This document shows, in pieces, positions 27,125-36,219 of a stretch of 64,000 nucleotides of DNA. Location of the stretch: the NCBI RefSeq assembly GCF_033095785.1, contig NZ_CP137134.1, positions 1,240,001-1,304,000 of the forward strand. The letters are read 5' to 3'. Numbering within the stretch: position 1 is the stretch's first letter; the number at the start of each line of letters is the position of its first letter. The position numbers and the translations under genes are program-made. Source of the stretch: Nitrosospira sp. Is2. Lineage in GTDB: Bacteria; Pseudomonadota; Gammaproteobacteria; Burkholderiales; Nitrosomonadaceae. The notes under the pieces are model-generated. The model saw only the letters and a program-made list of their open reading frames with translations. It was not told the DNA's origin and did not search any database.

Positions 27125-27361
27125 GAAACTTCCGTGAACGTCTGCAGATTAACGGCAGCGAGTTGTATAAGGGAGTGAATAACTGGTCACTGTCAGCTTT
27201 ACGATAACAGAAATTATCGAATGCTAGGCAAGTTAAGGGAATCATAAATCCCCTCCCGCTGACAGTGGACGTTCCTAAAACTGCTGGGCAACTGATCGCG
27301 GCGCCTTCCCGTTCGTTCAGCTTATATTCATGAGGCAGGCATGGAGTGTTCATCAACAGAT

Positions 27362-28447
27362 CTACGCAAGCCTTTGATAGCAACCGCCCGGCAAGCTTGC
27401 CACTATGCCGTCCAATTCGAACGTCAATAGCATCGCGGACACGGTTTCTACGGTCAAGCCGCTCCGGTTGGACAGGGTGTCGATATCAATGATTTCATGG
27501 CCGAGGTGCGTTAACAGCAGTGATTTTTCTTTTCCCGGTTCGTCAGTATCATTGGCGGCACCGGGTCGCGCTGACCGATAGCCCAATTCATCCAGAATGT
27601 CCTCCGCGCTTTCGACGAGTTTCGCTCCCTGCTTGATGAGCGAGTGACAGCCCTTCGCAAGAGGCGAATGGATGGAACCCGGGACGGCAAATACCTCACG
27701 TCCCTGTTCCAATGCCTGCTTTGCTGTAATGAGCGACCCACTCTGCAGCGCAGCCTCGACCACCAGACAGCCTCGACTCATGCCGCTGATAATGCGGTTG
27801 CGGCGCGGAAAATTGCTCGCGATTGCAGGTGTGCCTAACGGGAACTCGGAAATAAGCGCCCCCTGTTCAGCTAACTCATGAGCAAGTTTCCGGTTACTTG
27901 CGGGATAGACGAGATCCAGCCCTGTCCCTACCACGGCAATGCTTGAAGCGCTGCCCCGCAAACCGCCCCGATGAGCCGCAGTGTCGATGCCGAGTGCCAT
28001 CCCGCTCACAATGCAGAGCCCGGCGTCACTTGTGGCTTTGGCAAAAGCTTCGGCGTTTCCAAGACCTTGCGGTGTCGCATTGCGACTTCCGACAATGGCG
28101 AGCATCTGTGAATTCAACAGTTCGCGCTTACCCTTCAGATAGAGGAGCGGCGGCGGATCCGAAATGTTGAGCAGCAGGGATGGAAAATCCGTATCAGCAA
28201 GGGTAATAATCGAATTTTGGGAATCCTCCAGCCATTTGAGCGTAGCATCGATTTTGTTTCGGTCGGCTCCCTGGACAATGCTGTGCGCGACCTTCTTTTT
28301 AACCAATCGCTCCAGGGCGGAAGTACTGGCGGAAAAAATTTGGGCGGGACTTCCAAATCCAACGAGTAACCGGCGTATTGACTCATCACCCAGACCATCA
28401 ATCAGGCATAGAGCAATCCAGGACTCCATATCCTGTTGCAAATTCAT
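27362..28447 (-). CDS. dprA: DNA-processing protein DprA/Smf
   Basis: 361 residues. A SAM-like N-terminal helical region (MESWIALCLIDGLGDESIRRLLVGFG) precedes the Rossmann-like DprA core: PPLLYLKGKRELLNSQMLAIVGSRNATPQGLGNAEAFA, IVSGMALGIDTAAHRGGL and VVGTGLDLVYPASNRKLA. A C-terminal winged helix ends the protein (LGHEIIDIDTLSNRSGLTVETVSAMLLTFELDGIVASLPGGCYQRL). It loads RecA onto incoming single-stranded DNA during transformation. It is divergent from def-fmt-rsmB, the usual betaproteobacterial arrangement. Confidence 0.93.
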   Translation of the reverse strand: MNLQQDMESWIALCLIDGLGDESIRRLLVGFGSPAQIFSASTSALERLVKKKVAHSIVQGADRNKIDATLKWLEDSQNSIITLADTDFPSLLLNISDPPPLLYLKGKRELLNSQMLAIVGSRNATPQGLGNAEAFAKATSDAGLCIVSGMALGIDTAAHRGGLRGSASSIAVVGTGLDLVYPASNRKLAHELAEQGALISEFPLGTPAIASNFPRRNRIISGMSRGCLVVEAALQSGSLITAKQALEQGREVFAVPGSIHSPLAKGCHSLIKQGAKLVESAEDILDELGYRSARPGAANDTDEPGKEKSLLLTHLGHEIIDIDTLSNRSGLTVETVSAMLLTFELDGIVASLPGGCYQRLA

Positions 28448-28860
28448 TTAAGGGAACCTCTGAATAAATCCTGCCTGGGCGCGACAGCGGCCGCAAAAAA
28501 TAAAACGTATAAATGATGACACGAGGTATACGGCTGTCGCGCCCCGGAGGAAATATCTTTGACGCGACACGCGAGCCACGACACTTGGTGCCTTTTGGGG
28601 AACAAAACGCCGGACTGCCGGTAATAAGCACGGTCGAAAACACGGCAGGAACCCTGCCAGGAAAACCGACTCAATTAACACACTGGGCCCAGTTAAGCTC
28701 CGGCTCCGCGTAGGCTTAAAAACGAGCTTCCTCCTCAAATCAGGATATAATTGGCTTTAGCTTGAACTTCAAAAACACCCTATCATCCATATCGTGTTTA
28801 GGGTCAATATTGCAGTGGTTAAATTCTGCATTTAGATCATTTAGTATTCAAGCCCTTTTT
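28448..28860. other. Divergent dprA/def intergenic region
   Basis: 413 bp. In many relatives a LysM-domain protein gene sits here, but none is readable: the open frames on both strands (28448-28738) show no LysM motif. Promoters for dprA and def should lie here. The inverted sequences around 28480-28550 (cgcgacagc and gctgtcgcg) are 9-bp complementary arms about 50 bp apart. Confidence 0.4.
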
Positions 28861-29358
28861 ATGGCTCTCCTAAAAATATTGCAATATCCGGATGAGCGAC
28901 TTCACACGGTAGCAGCCCCAGTACATGAAGTGACGGATGAAGTTCGCGCCCTGGTGCGCGATATGGCTGAGACAATGTATGCTGCACCTGGGATTGGTCT
29001 TGCGGCAACTCAGGTTGACATGCACTTTCGCCTCATCGTCATCGACATCTCCGAAACACACGACCAATTACTGGTATTGATCAATCCCCGAATTACCTCC
29101 CGTAGCGGTGAGTCTGACTATGAAGAAGGTTGCCTGTCGGTGCCGGGAGTATATGGCAAGGTACCGCGTTCGGAACGGATCACGGTTGAGGCGTTGGACC
29201 GAAACGGGGAGCCTTTCGCGCTTGAGGCGGAGGGCTTGCTTGCAGTGTGTATCCAGCATGAAATGGACCATTTGCTGGGAAAAGTATTCGTTGAGTACTG
29301 GTCGCGGTTAAAGCAAACACGAATTCAGGCCAGATTCAAAAAACAGCGGCGAAAGTGA
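28861..29358 (+). CDS. def: Peptide deformylase
   Basis: 165 residues from the ATG at 28861, the usual length. A longer in-frame extension upstream is unlikely. All three PDF motifs are present: motif 1 GIGLAATQV, motif 2 EEGCLSVPG (metal Cys), and motif 3 QHEMDHLLG (HExxH metal site with catalytic Glu). It removes the formyl group from nascent proteins. It leads def-fmt-rsmB. Confidence 0.95.
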   Translation: MALLKILQYPDERLHTVAAPVHEVTDEVRALVRDMAETMYAAPGIGLAATQVDMHFRLIVIDISETHDQLLVLINPRITSRSGESDYEEGCLSVPGVYGKVPRSERITVEALDRNGEPFALEAEGLLAVCIQHEMDHLLGKVFVEYWSRLKQTRIQARFKKQRRK

Positions 29359-29466
29359 TGTGACACCGGGTTTTTTTGTTTCCAGCAAACGCGGACTAAT
29401 CAAAGCAAAGGGGTCGATAAGCGAAGCCGTTGCGGCACTGCCCGTGGTATCCCGTTATACTTCCCC

Positions 29467-30402
29467 ATGAAGATCATTTTCGCGGGCACGCCGCCCTTTG
29501 CCGCTGTTGCGCTCGAAGCGCTGATAGTCGCCGGATATGAAATTACGTTGGTGCTGACTCAGCCCGACCGTCCTTCCGGACGAGGCATGAAGCCCGTCGC
29601 CAGTCCGATCAAATTGCTGGCGCTACAACACCGGCTTACACTGCTGCAGCCCGCCACACTCAAGCAACCCGAGCTCCACGCGCAACTCGAAGCTGCCGAC
29701 GCGGATATCATGGTTGTCGCAGCTTATGGCCTCATTCTGCCTTCCCCCGTCTTGCGCATCCCACGGCTCGGCTGCCTCAATATTCATGCTTCGTTGCTGC
29801 CGAGATGGCGTGGTGCTGCGCCTATCCAGCGAGCGCTATTGGCAGGAGATCGGGAAACTGGAATAACAATAATGCAAATGGACCAGGGTCTGGATACTGG
29901 CGCGATTTTGTTGCAGCGGGCTGTTCCGATCGCCCCGGACGATACTGCCCAAACCCTGCATGACAAACTTGCGTTGTTAGGCGCGCAGTGCATTGCCGAA
30001 GCATTAACGAATTTGCGGCAGGGAACGCTGACGGGGCTTCCTCAGGATGAGGATGCCGCAACTTATGCCCCGAAGCTGGAAAAAGACGAGGCAGAAATAA
30101 ACTGGGGGGATAGCGCGCAAGCGGCTCACCGTGCGGTGCAGGCGTTTAACCCTCGTCCCGGCGCTTACGCCTGGATATCCGGGGTCCCCCTCAAAATATG
30201 GCAAGCGAGCGTCGGCGTGGATACGGGGGGTGCGCCGGGAGAAATTGTTGCGACAGGACGTGATGGAATAGCGGTTGCATGTGGCGCGGGTACACTTGTA
30301 CTAGAGGTCGTGCAAAAAGCGGGCGGGAAAAAGATGAGCGCGGGAGAGTTTCTCTTGGGGCATCCGCTACGACCCGGCGATCGCTTTGAATGCCGCAAAT
30401 GA
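29467..30402 (+). CDS. fmt: Methionyl-tRNA formyltransferase
   Basis: 311 residues, full length. The formyl-tetrahydrofolate binding and catalytic region is NIHASLLPRWRGAAPIQRALLAGDRETGITIMQMDQGLDTG (Asn/His/Asp triad). The C-terminal OB-like domain (residues ~205-311) binds tRNA. It formylates initiator Met-tRNA and so supplies the group removed by the neighbouring deformylase. Its end overlaps the rsmB start. Confidence 0.95.
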   Translation: MKIIFAGTPPFAAVALEALIVAGYEITLVLTQPDRPSGRGMKPVASPIKLLALQHRLTLLQPATLKQPELHAQLEAADADIMVVAAYGLILPSPVLRIPRLGCLNIHASLLPRWRGAAPIQRALLAGDRETGITIMQMDQGLDTGAILLQRAVPIAPDDTAQTLHDKLALLGAQCIAEALTNLRQGTLTGLPQDEDAATYAPKLEKDEAEINWGDSAQAAHRAVQAFNPRPGAYAWISGVPLKIWQASVGVDTGGAPGEIVATGRDGIAVACGAGTLVLEVVQKAGGKKMSAGEFLLGHPLRPGDRFECRK

Positions 30403-31676
30403 TTAAAACTCAGCGTCTCGCTGCTGCGACGGTGGGTAGAGTATTGGGGGGGGCAAGTTTGACGGCGGTGTTGCAGGACCTTTGGCACAACCACGCCGAC
30501 CTGACCGAGCAGCAACGGGGCGCAATTCAAGATCTGAGCTACGGCGTCCTGCGCTTTTATGGTCAACTTCACGCAATACTCGGCTTGTTGCTGAAAAAGC
30601 CGCTGAAGAACAAGGACATCATCTATTTATTGCTAGTCGCCTTATACCAACTGGAATACAGCAAGGCTGCCCCGCATGCGGTTGTGGACAACGCAGTATC
30701 CGCTTCTCAAGGGGCACACGGTAGCACGGGTCTTCAGGGATTGGTCAATGCGGTACTGCGCAATTTCCTCCGCCAGCATTCGACACTCTTGCAGGAATCA
30801 AGCGAGAGCGAGGTAGGACGCTATTCTCATCCCCAATGGTGGATCGATAAGCTTCGCATCCAATATCCGGAGCGTTATCAGGCGGTACTGGAGGCGAGCA
30901 ACCTTCGCCCGTCTATGACATTGAGAATCAACCGGCGAAAGACTACAGTTGCGGAATATCTAGAACGTCTCAGCCAGAGTAATATGAGTGCGCGGCTAGC
31001 GGGCGAAGATGCGCTCGAACTCGAGCAGCCAGTGCCGGTGGAAAAGCTACCTGGTTTTGGCGAGGGCTTAGTGTCGGTCCAGGATGCGGGTGCGCAACTG
31101 GCGGCCAAATTATTGGAGGTATCTGACAACGACCGGGTGCTGGATGCTTGCGCCGCTCCCGGCGGCAAAAGCGCGCACTTGTTGGAGTTGGCTGAAGTCG
31201 ACTTAACTGTGCTCGACAGTGATAACAACAGATTGGCTCGCGTGACGCGCAATTTCTCTCGATTGGGATTGAAAGCCCATCGAGTAATTCATAGCGATGC
31301 CTCGCAACCTGCGCAGTGGTGGGATGGAAATCAATTCGACCGCATTCTGGCTGATGTTCCTTGCTCTGCTTCGGGAGTTACGCGTCGTCATCCGGATATC
31401 AAATGGCTAAGGCGCGAAAGCGACCTTTCGCAGTTTGCCGCAAAGCAACGGGAAATCCTCGAGGCGCTGTGGCCGATGCTGAGCAGGGGTGGTAAATTAC
31501 TCTACGTCACCTGTTCGGTATTTACCGAGGAAAACGGGCTGCAAGTGGAAGAGTTTTTGCGCCGCCATGCGGATGCACGGACGCTGCCCCTTTCCCGGGC
31601 TGAAATAACTGACGGGCAACTACTGCCCGATTCCCATCACGACGGTTTCTTTTATGCTCTGGTGCTTAAAGTCTGA
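30399..31676 (+). CDS. rsmB: 16S rRNA (cytosine-967-C5)-methyltransferase RsmB
   Basis: 425 residues from the ATG at 30399, which forms an ATGA overlap with fmt; an ATG at 30390 adds three residues. The N-terminal NusB-like domain (residues 1-145) is followed by the RsmB/NOP methyltransferase. AdoMet-binding VLDACAAPGGKSAHLLEL is motif I. The catalytic cysteines lie in DVPCSASGVTRRHPDIKWLR and LYVTCSVFTEENG. It methylates C967 of 16S rRNA. Confidence 0.94.
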   Translation: MIKTQRLAAATVGRVLGGASLTAVLQDLWHNHADLTEQQRGAIQDLSYGVLRFYGQLHAILGLLLKKPLKNKDIIYLLLVALYQLEYSKAAPHAVVDNAVSASQGAHGSTGLQGLVNAVLRNFLRQHSTLLQESSESEVGRYSHPQWWIDKLRIQYPERYQAVLEASNLRPSMTLRINRRKTTVAEYLERLSQSNMSARLAGEDALELEQPVPVEKLPGFGEGLVSVQDAGAQLAAKLLEVSDNDRVLDACAAPGGKSAHLLELAEVDLTVLDSDNNRLARVTRNFSRLGLKAHRVIHSDASQPAQWWDGNQFDRILADVPCSASGVTRRHPDIKWLRRESDLSQFAAKQREILEALWPMLSRGGKLLYVTCSVFTEENGLQVEEFLRRHADARTLPLSRAEITDGQLLPDSHHDGFFYALVLKV

Positions 31677-32379
31677 CGCCTTTCATGTCTTTCGGCAGCT
31701 GCGCGTGGCGTTGGTCGTGCTGCTGACCCTAGCGCTGCTGCCGGCGGGCATAGCTCATGCGGAAGGCGGCATACAGGTGAAGTTGGTGACGGTGGAAGCT
31801 GCCGAAGAAGGATATCAGTTCGACGCCGATTTCGAGATTACGCTCAATCACAAGTTGGAACACGCACTTGAGAAGGGCATCGTGCTGTATTTTGTGACTG
31901 AACTCAACCTGGTAAGTGCACGTTGGTATTGGCTGGACGAGAGAGTCGCCCAAAGCAGGGTGCGGGAAGGGTTGAGCTACTACGCGCTAACCCGTCAATA
32001 CCGCTTGAGCAGAGGAACGTTTTCGCAGAACTTCGGTACCCTCAAGGAAGCCCTGCAAGCGCTCGGCCGTGTACGCAACCGTCCAATCATTCCAAGTAAC
32101 GGGCTCAGGCCCGACATGGAATACACCGTGGAAATGCGCATGCGTCTGGATATATCGGCGCTGCCCAAACCGTTTCAAGTGGAAACGCTGGGATCAAGAG
32201 AGTGGGACTTGAGTACCGGCATGATACGGTGGAGTACGAGACTGCCATCGCCTAAGGAATCCCAGAAATCGACCGTAGAGAGCGCTACTCATAAAATCGG
32301 GATATTCGAACGATATACGAAACACGTCGCGGCGCTCGCACCCGTGCTGGTTGCGCTATCCGGGAGTGCCACCCTTTGA
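31654..32379 (+). CDS. DUF4390-family exported protein
   Basis: 241 residues. The start at 31654 overlaps rsmB by 23 bp; internal GTG/TTG starts just before the hydrophobic stretch are possible. A signal/anchor segment (LRVALVVLLTLALLPAGIAHA) is followed by a beta-rich DUF4390 domain with FDADFEITLNHKLEHALEKGIVLYFVTELNLV and WYWLDERVAQ. In betaproteobacteria this gene regularly lies between rsmB and ntrY, as it does here. The function is not established; a periplasmic link to NtrY sensing is a guess from position. Confidence 0.75.
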   Translation: MLWCLKSDAFHVFRQLRVALVVLLTLALLPAGIAHAEGGIQVKLVTVEAAEEGYQFDADFEITLNHKLEHALEKGIVLYFVTELNLVSARWYWLDERVAQSRVREGLSYYALTRQYRLSRGTFSQNFGTLKEALQALGRVRNRPIIPSNGLRPDMEYTVEMRMRLDISALPKPFQVETLGSREWDLSTGMIRWSTRLPSPKESQKSTVESATHKIGIFERYTKHVAALAPVLVALSGSATL

Positions 32380-32542
32380 GCGGTCGGTTTTACCGTAACC
32401 TTAAACGGGCAGGTTTCGCTGGCTGCTTGCTTTTTCACGCACTAAGCGCAGGGAAACCGCCGTTTCTCGCCTCGCACTGGTCCCGTTATGTAACGCTGCG
32501 TCGCGTACACGCGCTTTTCCAACGCTTCCGCCCTAGCCAACC

Positions 32543-34711
32543 GTGAAATACGTCATCATCATCAGCGCCGGACTGGGTGCAGTCATGCTTTTTCTACTGG
32601 CTAGTGCAGGAGCTGATACCGATCTGTTCGAACGCAAATACAGGCTTCTGATCCGGCTTAATGTCGGCTTCGTGCTGTTTCTGATGGGCGTAGTAGGGTA
32701 TTTGTTATGGAGACTCAGACGCAGGCTGAATGCGGGCGTATTCGGTTCGAGACTGGCGCTGCGCCTGCTGCTGATCTTTTCACTAATGGCCGTTCTTCCG
32801 GGTGCGCTGGTGTATGCCGTATCGGTACAATTTCTAGGGAAAAGTATCGAATCCTGGTTCGATGTCAAGGTCGACCGGGCGCTGGAAGGTGGCCTGAATC
32901 TGGGACGCAAAATCCTCGACAACCGTTTGGAGGAATTGCGTTACATGGCCGGGGCTGCGGCCGTGACGCTATCCGCCTCCGATCCGCTAGTGCCGGCGCT
33001 CAATAAACTCCTCGAGCAATCACAGGTACAGGAAGCAACGCTGTTCAACCAGGATGGGAGCGTGCTGGCTTCCACGGATGAGAACAGTTCCGGGCGTGTT
33101 CCAGAAGCATTAAGCATGGAAACCATGCGTGAAGTTCAAATGGAAAAATTACACAGCTCGGTTGAGTCGATTCCTGACAAGGGTTTGTATTTAAGGGTTC
33201 TCGCGTTAATCGATCCGCGGGGCCCGACGGAAAATGCCCACGTCCTGCAACTGCTCCAACAGGTACCTGAACCGCTGGCCGAAGATGCAGAGATCGTGCA
33301 GGCTGCGTATCGCGATTACCAGGAATTGCTCCTATCGCGGGAAGGATTGAAAAGCCTTTATGGGGTGACACTCACGCTCGCGCTGCTGCTCTCCCTCTTC
33401 TCCGCTTTGGCCGCAGCATTTCTTATCAGCGAGCGTCTAAGCGCGCCTCTGGGTATGCTGGCTGAAGGCACCCGAGCAGTTGCCCAGGGCGACTTCAGCA
33501 GACGCCATCCAGTGCGAAGCCGGGATGAATTGGGCGTGTTGACCGAATCATTCAATCTTATGACTCAGCAGTTGGAAGAAGCCCGCATGACTGCACAGCG
33601 CAACCAACAGGAGGTGGAAAGTGCGAGAGCTTACCTGGAAAACATATTGGCCAACCTTTCGTCCGGAGTGCTGGTATTTGATAAAGGCCTGCGCATGCGC
33701 ACCGCGAATTTAAGCGCCGAACAAATCCTGAATGTGTCCTTGTCCGGCCTGAAGGGTCTGACTATCGCCGAGTGCGCAGCGCGCCAACCTCGACTGATAT
33801 CGTTCATCACGGGGATTCTTGAAGGATTCCGCTCTGAAAATAGGGAGGAATGGCAATGCCAGGTAGAACGCCCACGAGACGGCGTCCACCAAGTCTTGCT
33901 GTTGCGGGGGACCCGTCTGCCCCAGGTTTCGGGGGGGGGTGGCGTCGTCGTCTTCGACGATGTCACCAACTTGTTACAGGCTCAGCGCATTGCCGCGTGG
34001 GGAGAGGTCGCGCGACGCCTGGCGCACGAAATCAAAAACCCTCTGACTCCGATACAACTCTCCGCCGAACGCGTGCAGCACAAGCTCGCGGGGAGGCTCA
34101 GCAAGGAGGATGCGCAAATCCTGAAGCGATCTACTGACACAATTGTTAACCAGGTTGAAGCCCTTAAAAAGATGGTGAATGAGTTCAGCGAGTACGCCCG
34201 CGCGCCGGAACTGGAATTTCATTTACTGGATCTCAACGCTTTGGTGCGGGAAGTGCTTGCGCTGTACGAGGCCTCCAGCGCAGTCGTGTCCGACGTTCCA
34301 CAACCGCATATCGACCTGGCACTGGCTTCAGATTTACCGGCGGTAAGAGGAGACTCCGCGCGTTTGCGGCAAGTTATCCACAATCTCTTGCAGAATGCGC
34401 TGGATACGCTTGCAGGCACACTTGATCCAGCAATCATGGTACGAACGGAGATCGTACCGGAAGGGGTGCGGTTCAGCGTAAGTGACAACGGAGGAGGCTT
34501 CCCTGAACAAGTCAAAGCGCGAGTGTTCGAGCCCTATGTAACGACGAAAACAAAAGGCACCGGTCTGGGTCTGCCTATCGTCAAGAAAATAGTTGAAGAA
34601 CATAGTGGTACGATAAAAATTGAAAATATCCGACCCCGCGGCGCACGGATCGCAATTACCCTCCCGGTTTTGATGAGTGAGGGTGTGACGGCCTACCGGG
34701 AAGCCAAATGA
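32543..34711 (+). CDS. ntrY: NtrY-type sensor histidine kinase
   Basis: 722 residues, with a GTG start. N-terminal membrane helices (residues ~3-22, ~38-58 and ~73-95) and a further one (LYGVTLTLALLLSLFSALAAAFLIS, ~275) enclose a periplasmic sensor part. These are followed by HAMP (ERLSAPLGMLAEGTRAVAQGDFSRR), a PAS-type region (AYLENILANLSSGVLVFD) and HisKA with the phospho-His in ARRLAHEIKNPLTPIQLSAERV. The HATPase domain has N, G1 and G2 boxes (VIHNLLQNALDTL, VSDNGGGFP, TKGTGLGLPIV). It phosphorylates the adjacent NtrX-like regulator. Signals for NtrY (nitrogen, redox) vary between groups. Confidence 0.9.
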   Translation: MKYVIIISAGLGAVMLFLLASAGADTDLFERKYRLLIRLNVGFVLFLMGVVGYLLWRLRRRLNAGVFGSRLALRLLLIFSLMAVLPGALVYAVSVQFLGKSIESWFDVKVDRALEGGLNLGRKILDNRLEELRYMAGAAAVTLSASDPLVPALNKLLEQSQVQEATLFNQDGSVLASTDENSSGRVPEALSMETMREVQMEKLHSSVESIPDKGLYLRVLALIDPRGPTENAHVLQLLQQVPEPLAEDAEIVQAAYRDYQELLLSREGLKSLYGVTLTLALLLSLFSALAAAFLISERLSAPLGMLAEGTRAVAQGDFSRRHPVRSRDELGVLTESFNLMTQQLEEARMTAQRNQQEVESARAYLENILANLSSGVLVFDKGLRMRTANLSAEQILNVSLSGLKGLTIAECAARQPRLISFITGILEGFRSENREEWQCQVERPRDGVHQVLLLRGTRLPQVSGGGGVVVFDDVTNLLQAQRIAAWGEVARRLAHEIKNPLTPIQLSAERVQHKLAGRLSKEDAQILKRSTDTIVNQVEALKKMVNEFSEYARAPELEFHLLDLNALVREVLALYEASSAVVSDVPQPHIDLALASDLPAVRGDSARLRQVIHNLLQNALDTLAGTLDPAIMVRTEIVPEGVRFSVSDNGGGFPEQVKARVFEPYVTTKTKGTGLGLPIVKKIVEEHSGTIKIENIRPRGARIAITLPVLMSEGVTAYREAK

Positions 34712-34780
34712 CTTTCCCTGGCCCTAACATCAAACAAGAGATAATCACACATATCGTCAGTGAGACCTGGCTGTTGAAAT

Positions 34781-36031
34781 ATGAGTAACAATACAATTCT
34801 GGTCGTTGATGATGAGATCGGCATACGTGAGTTGTTGTCGGAAATCCTGCGTGACGAAGGTTATCGGGTCGCGCTGGCGGAGAATGCCGGGCAGGCGCGG
34901 AGCTGGCGTAAGCAGGCTCGGCCCGATCTTGTTTTGCTGGATATCTGGATGCCGGACACCGACGGCATCACCCTGCTGAAAGAATGGGCGAGCAGCGGAT
35001 TGCTCACGATGCCGGTAGTGATGATGTCAGGGCATGGCACCATCGATACGGCGATAGAAGCAACTCGCATGGGTGCATCCGGCTATCTTGAGAAGCCCGT
35101 GCCCTTACAGAAGCTGCTGAGCACCGTAGGACGCGCCCTGCGGGGAGGCCAACCGAACCCTCGGATGACGCTTCCTCTCGCCAGTCTGGGCAAGGGGCCC
35201 ATCATCGCCGACCTGAAAAAAAGACTGGAACAGGTAGTCAACCTTAGAGCTCCCCTCCTGCTCACCAGTGAACCGGGAACCGGTGTGGATGTCTGCGCAC
35301 GGTTTCTGCACCGGCCCAATACGCCCTGGGTGGAGCCCGATACGCTCACCACTCTCGCGAATGCTCCGTTTGACTTGCTTGAGCAGGCAAAAGGCGGATT
35401 GCTTTTCCTCAAGGAAATCGGAGATCTTAACAGGCTGGCTCAAAAGGGATTACTGCTGCTGTTAGGCAAACTGGAAAAGTATAACGTACGACTGGTGTGC
35501 GTCACTTCGACCCCGCTGGCGGAGCTCGCCGCGCAAGGCGGTTACGACACGAGGCTTTATGAACTCTTGAGCGGTCTTTGCATAAATGTTCCCGCGTTAA
35601 GGGAGCACAGGGAGGATATTCCCGAGCTCGCAACCCAGATACTTTCCCGCGATATCGAGTCGGGCGAAGCTCCTCTGCGGCAATTCAGCACGGCCGCGCT
35701 TAATTGCTTACGCAATCACGACTGGCCCGGCAATCTCGCGCAACTCACCGGTATCGTGCATTCGCTCGCATTAACCTGTGCTGGCGACGAGATATCGGCC
35801 GATGACGTTAAACAGATACTTGCGTCTTCCTCGCCCCCACAGGCAGTGGGGGGCATCCCGCTCAACCTTCCGTTACGTGAAGCACGTGATATGTTTGAGA
35901 AGGCCTACTTTGAACAGCTCATAGACCAGGAAAACGGCAACATGACCCGGGTCGCGGAACGCGCCGGATTGGAACGCACGCATCTTTACCGCAAGCTCAA
36001 GCTGTTGGGGCTCAAATTGCGGAGTCACTGA
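34781..36031 (+). CDS. ntrX: NtrX-like response regulator with degenerate AAA+ domain
   Basis: 416 residues, shorter than standard NtrX (about 450-470). The receiver is intact: acidic pair Asp10-Asp11, phospho-acceptor Asp54 (LVLLDIWMPDTDG) and Lys105 (YLEKPV). The central domain is eroded. Walker A reads SEPGTGVD (163-170) instead of GESGTGKE, so the ATP-binding lysine is lost. The stretch that should carry GAFTGA is missing about 20 residues, and Walker B reads GGLLFLKEIGDL with Lys for Asp. The LREHREDIP sensor region and the C-terminal Fis-type helix-turn-helix (GNMTRVAERAGLERTHLYRKLKLLGL) remain. It probably binds DNA but cannot activate sigma-54. Confidence 0.88.
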   Translation: MSNNTILVVDDEIGIRELLSEILRDEGYRVALAENAGQARSWRKQARPDLVLLDIWMPDTDGITLLKEWASSGLLTMPVVMMSGHGTIDTAIEATRMGASGYLEKPVPLQKLLSTVGRALRGGQPNPRMTLPLASLGKGPIIADLKKRLEQVVNLRAPLLLTSEPGTGVDVCARFLHRPNTPWVEPDTLTTLANAPFDLLEQAKGGLLFLKEIGDLNRLAQKGLLLLLGKLEKYNVRLVCVTSTPLAELAAQGGYDTRLYELLSGLCINVPALREHREDIPELATQILSRDIESGEAPLRQFSTAALNCLRNHDWPGNLAQLTGIVHSLALTCAGDEISADDVKQILASSSPPQAVGGIPLNLPLREARDMFEKAYFEQLIDQENGNMTRVAERAGLERTHLYRKLKLLGLKLRSH

Positions 36032-36104
36032 AGAATTAATGACTGTTATCGCGCTGCCATGCATATTTCGCCCGCTTCCACCGAGACTGCCCTAGATTGT
36101 CATA

Positions 36105-36133
36105 TTGTCTGACATCGTATCTTAAGCGATAAT
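36105..36133 (+). promoter_or_regulatory. Candidate sigma-70 promoter ahead of tkt
   Basis: TTGTCT (36105-36110) and GATAAT (36128-36133) are separated by exactly 17 bp. The -10 matches the consensus at five of six positions. Transcription would begin near 36140 and run almost at once into the hairpin at 36152-36183, before the transketolase start at 36220. Confidence 0.45.
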
Positions 36134-36151
36134 AGTGGCTTTGCCGACCCG

Positions 36152-36183
36152 CACCGCTACCCGGGTTAGGGAGCGGTGTTTTT
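36152..36183 (+). terminator. Intrinsic terminator between ntrX and tkt
   Basis: A 7-bp stem CACCGCT/AGCGGTG (36152-36158 with 36172-36178), with inner CCC/GGG pairing in the loop, is followed by TTTTT. It would end the ntrYX transcript. It also lies between the candidate tkt promoter and the tkt ribosome site, so it may shape tkt expression. Confidence 0.65.
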
Positions 36184-36219
36184 ATGTGCCTTATCTGTAG
36201 AACAAGGGAGTCCGTGGTC

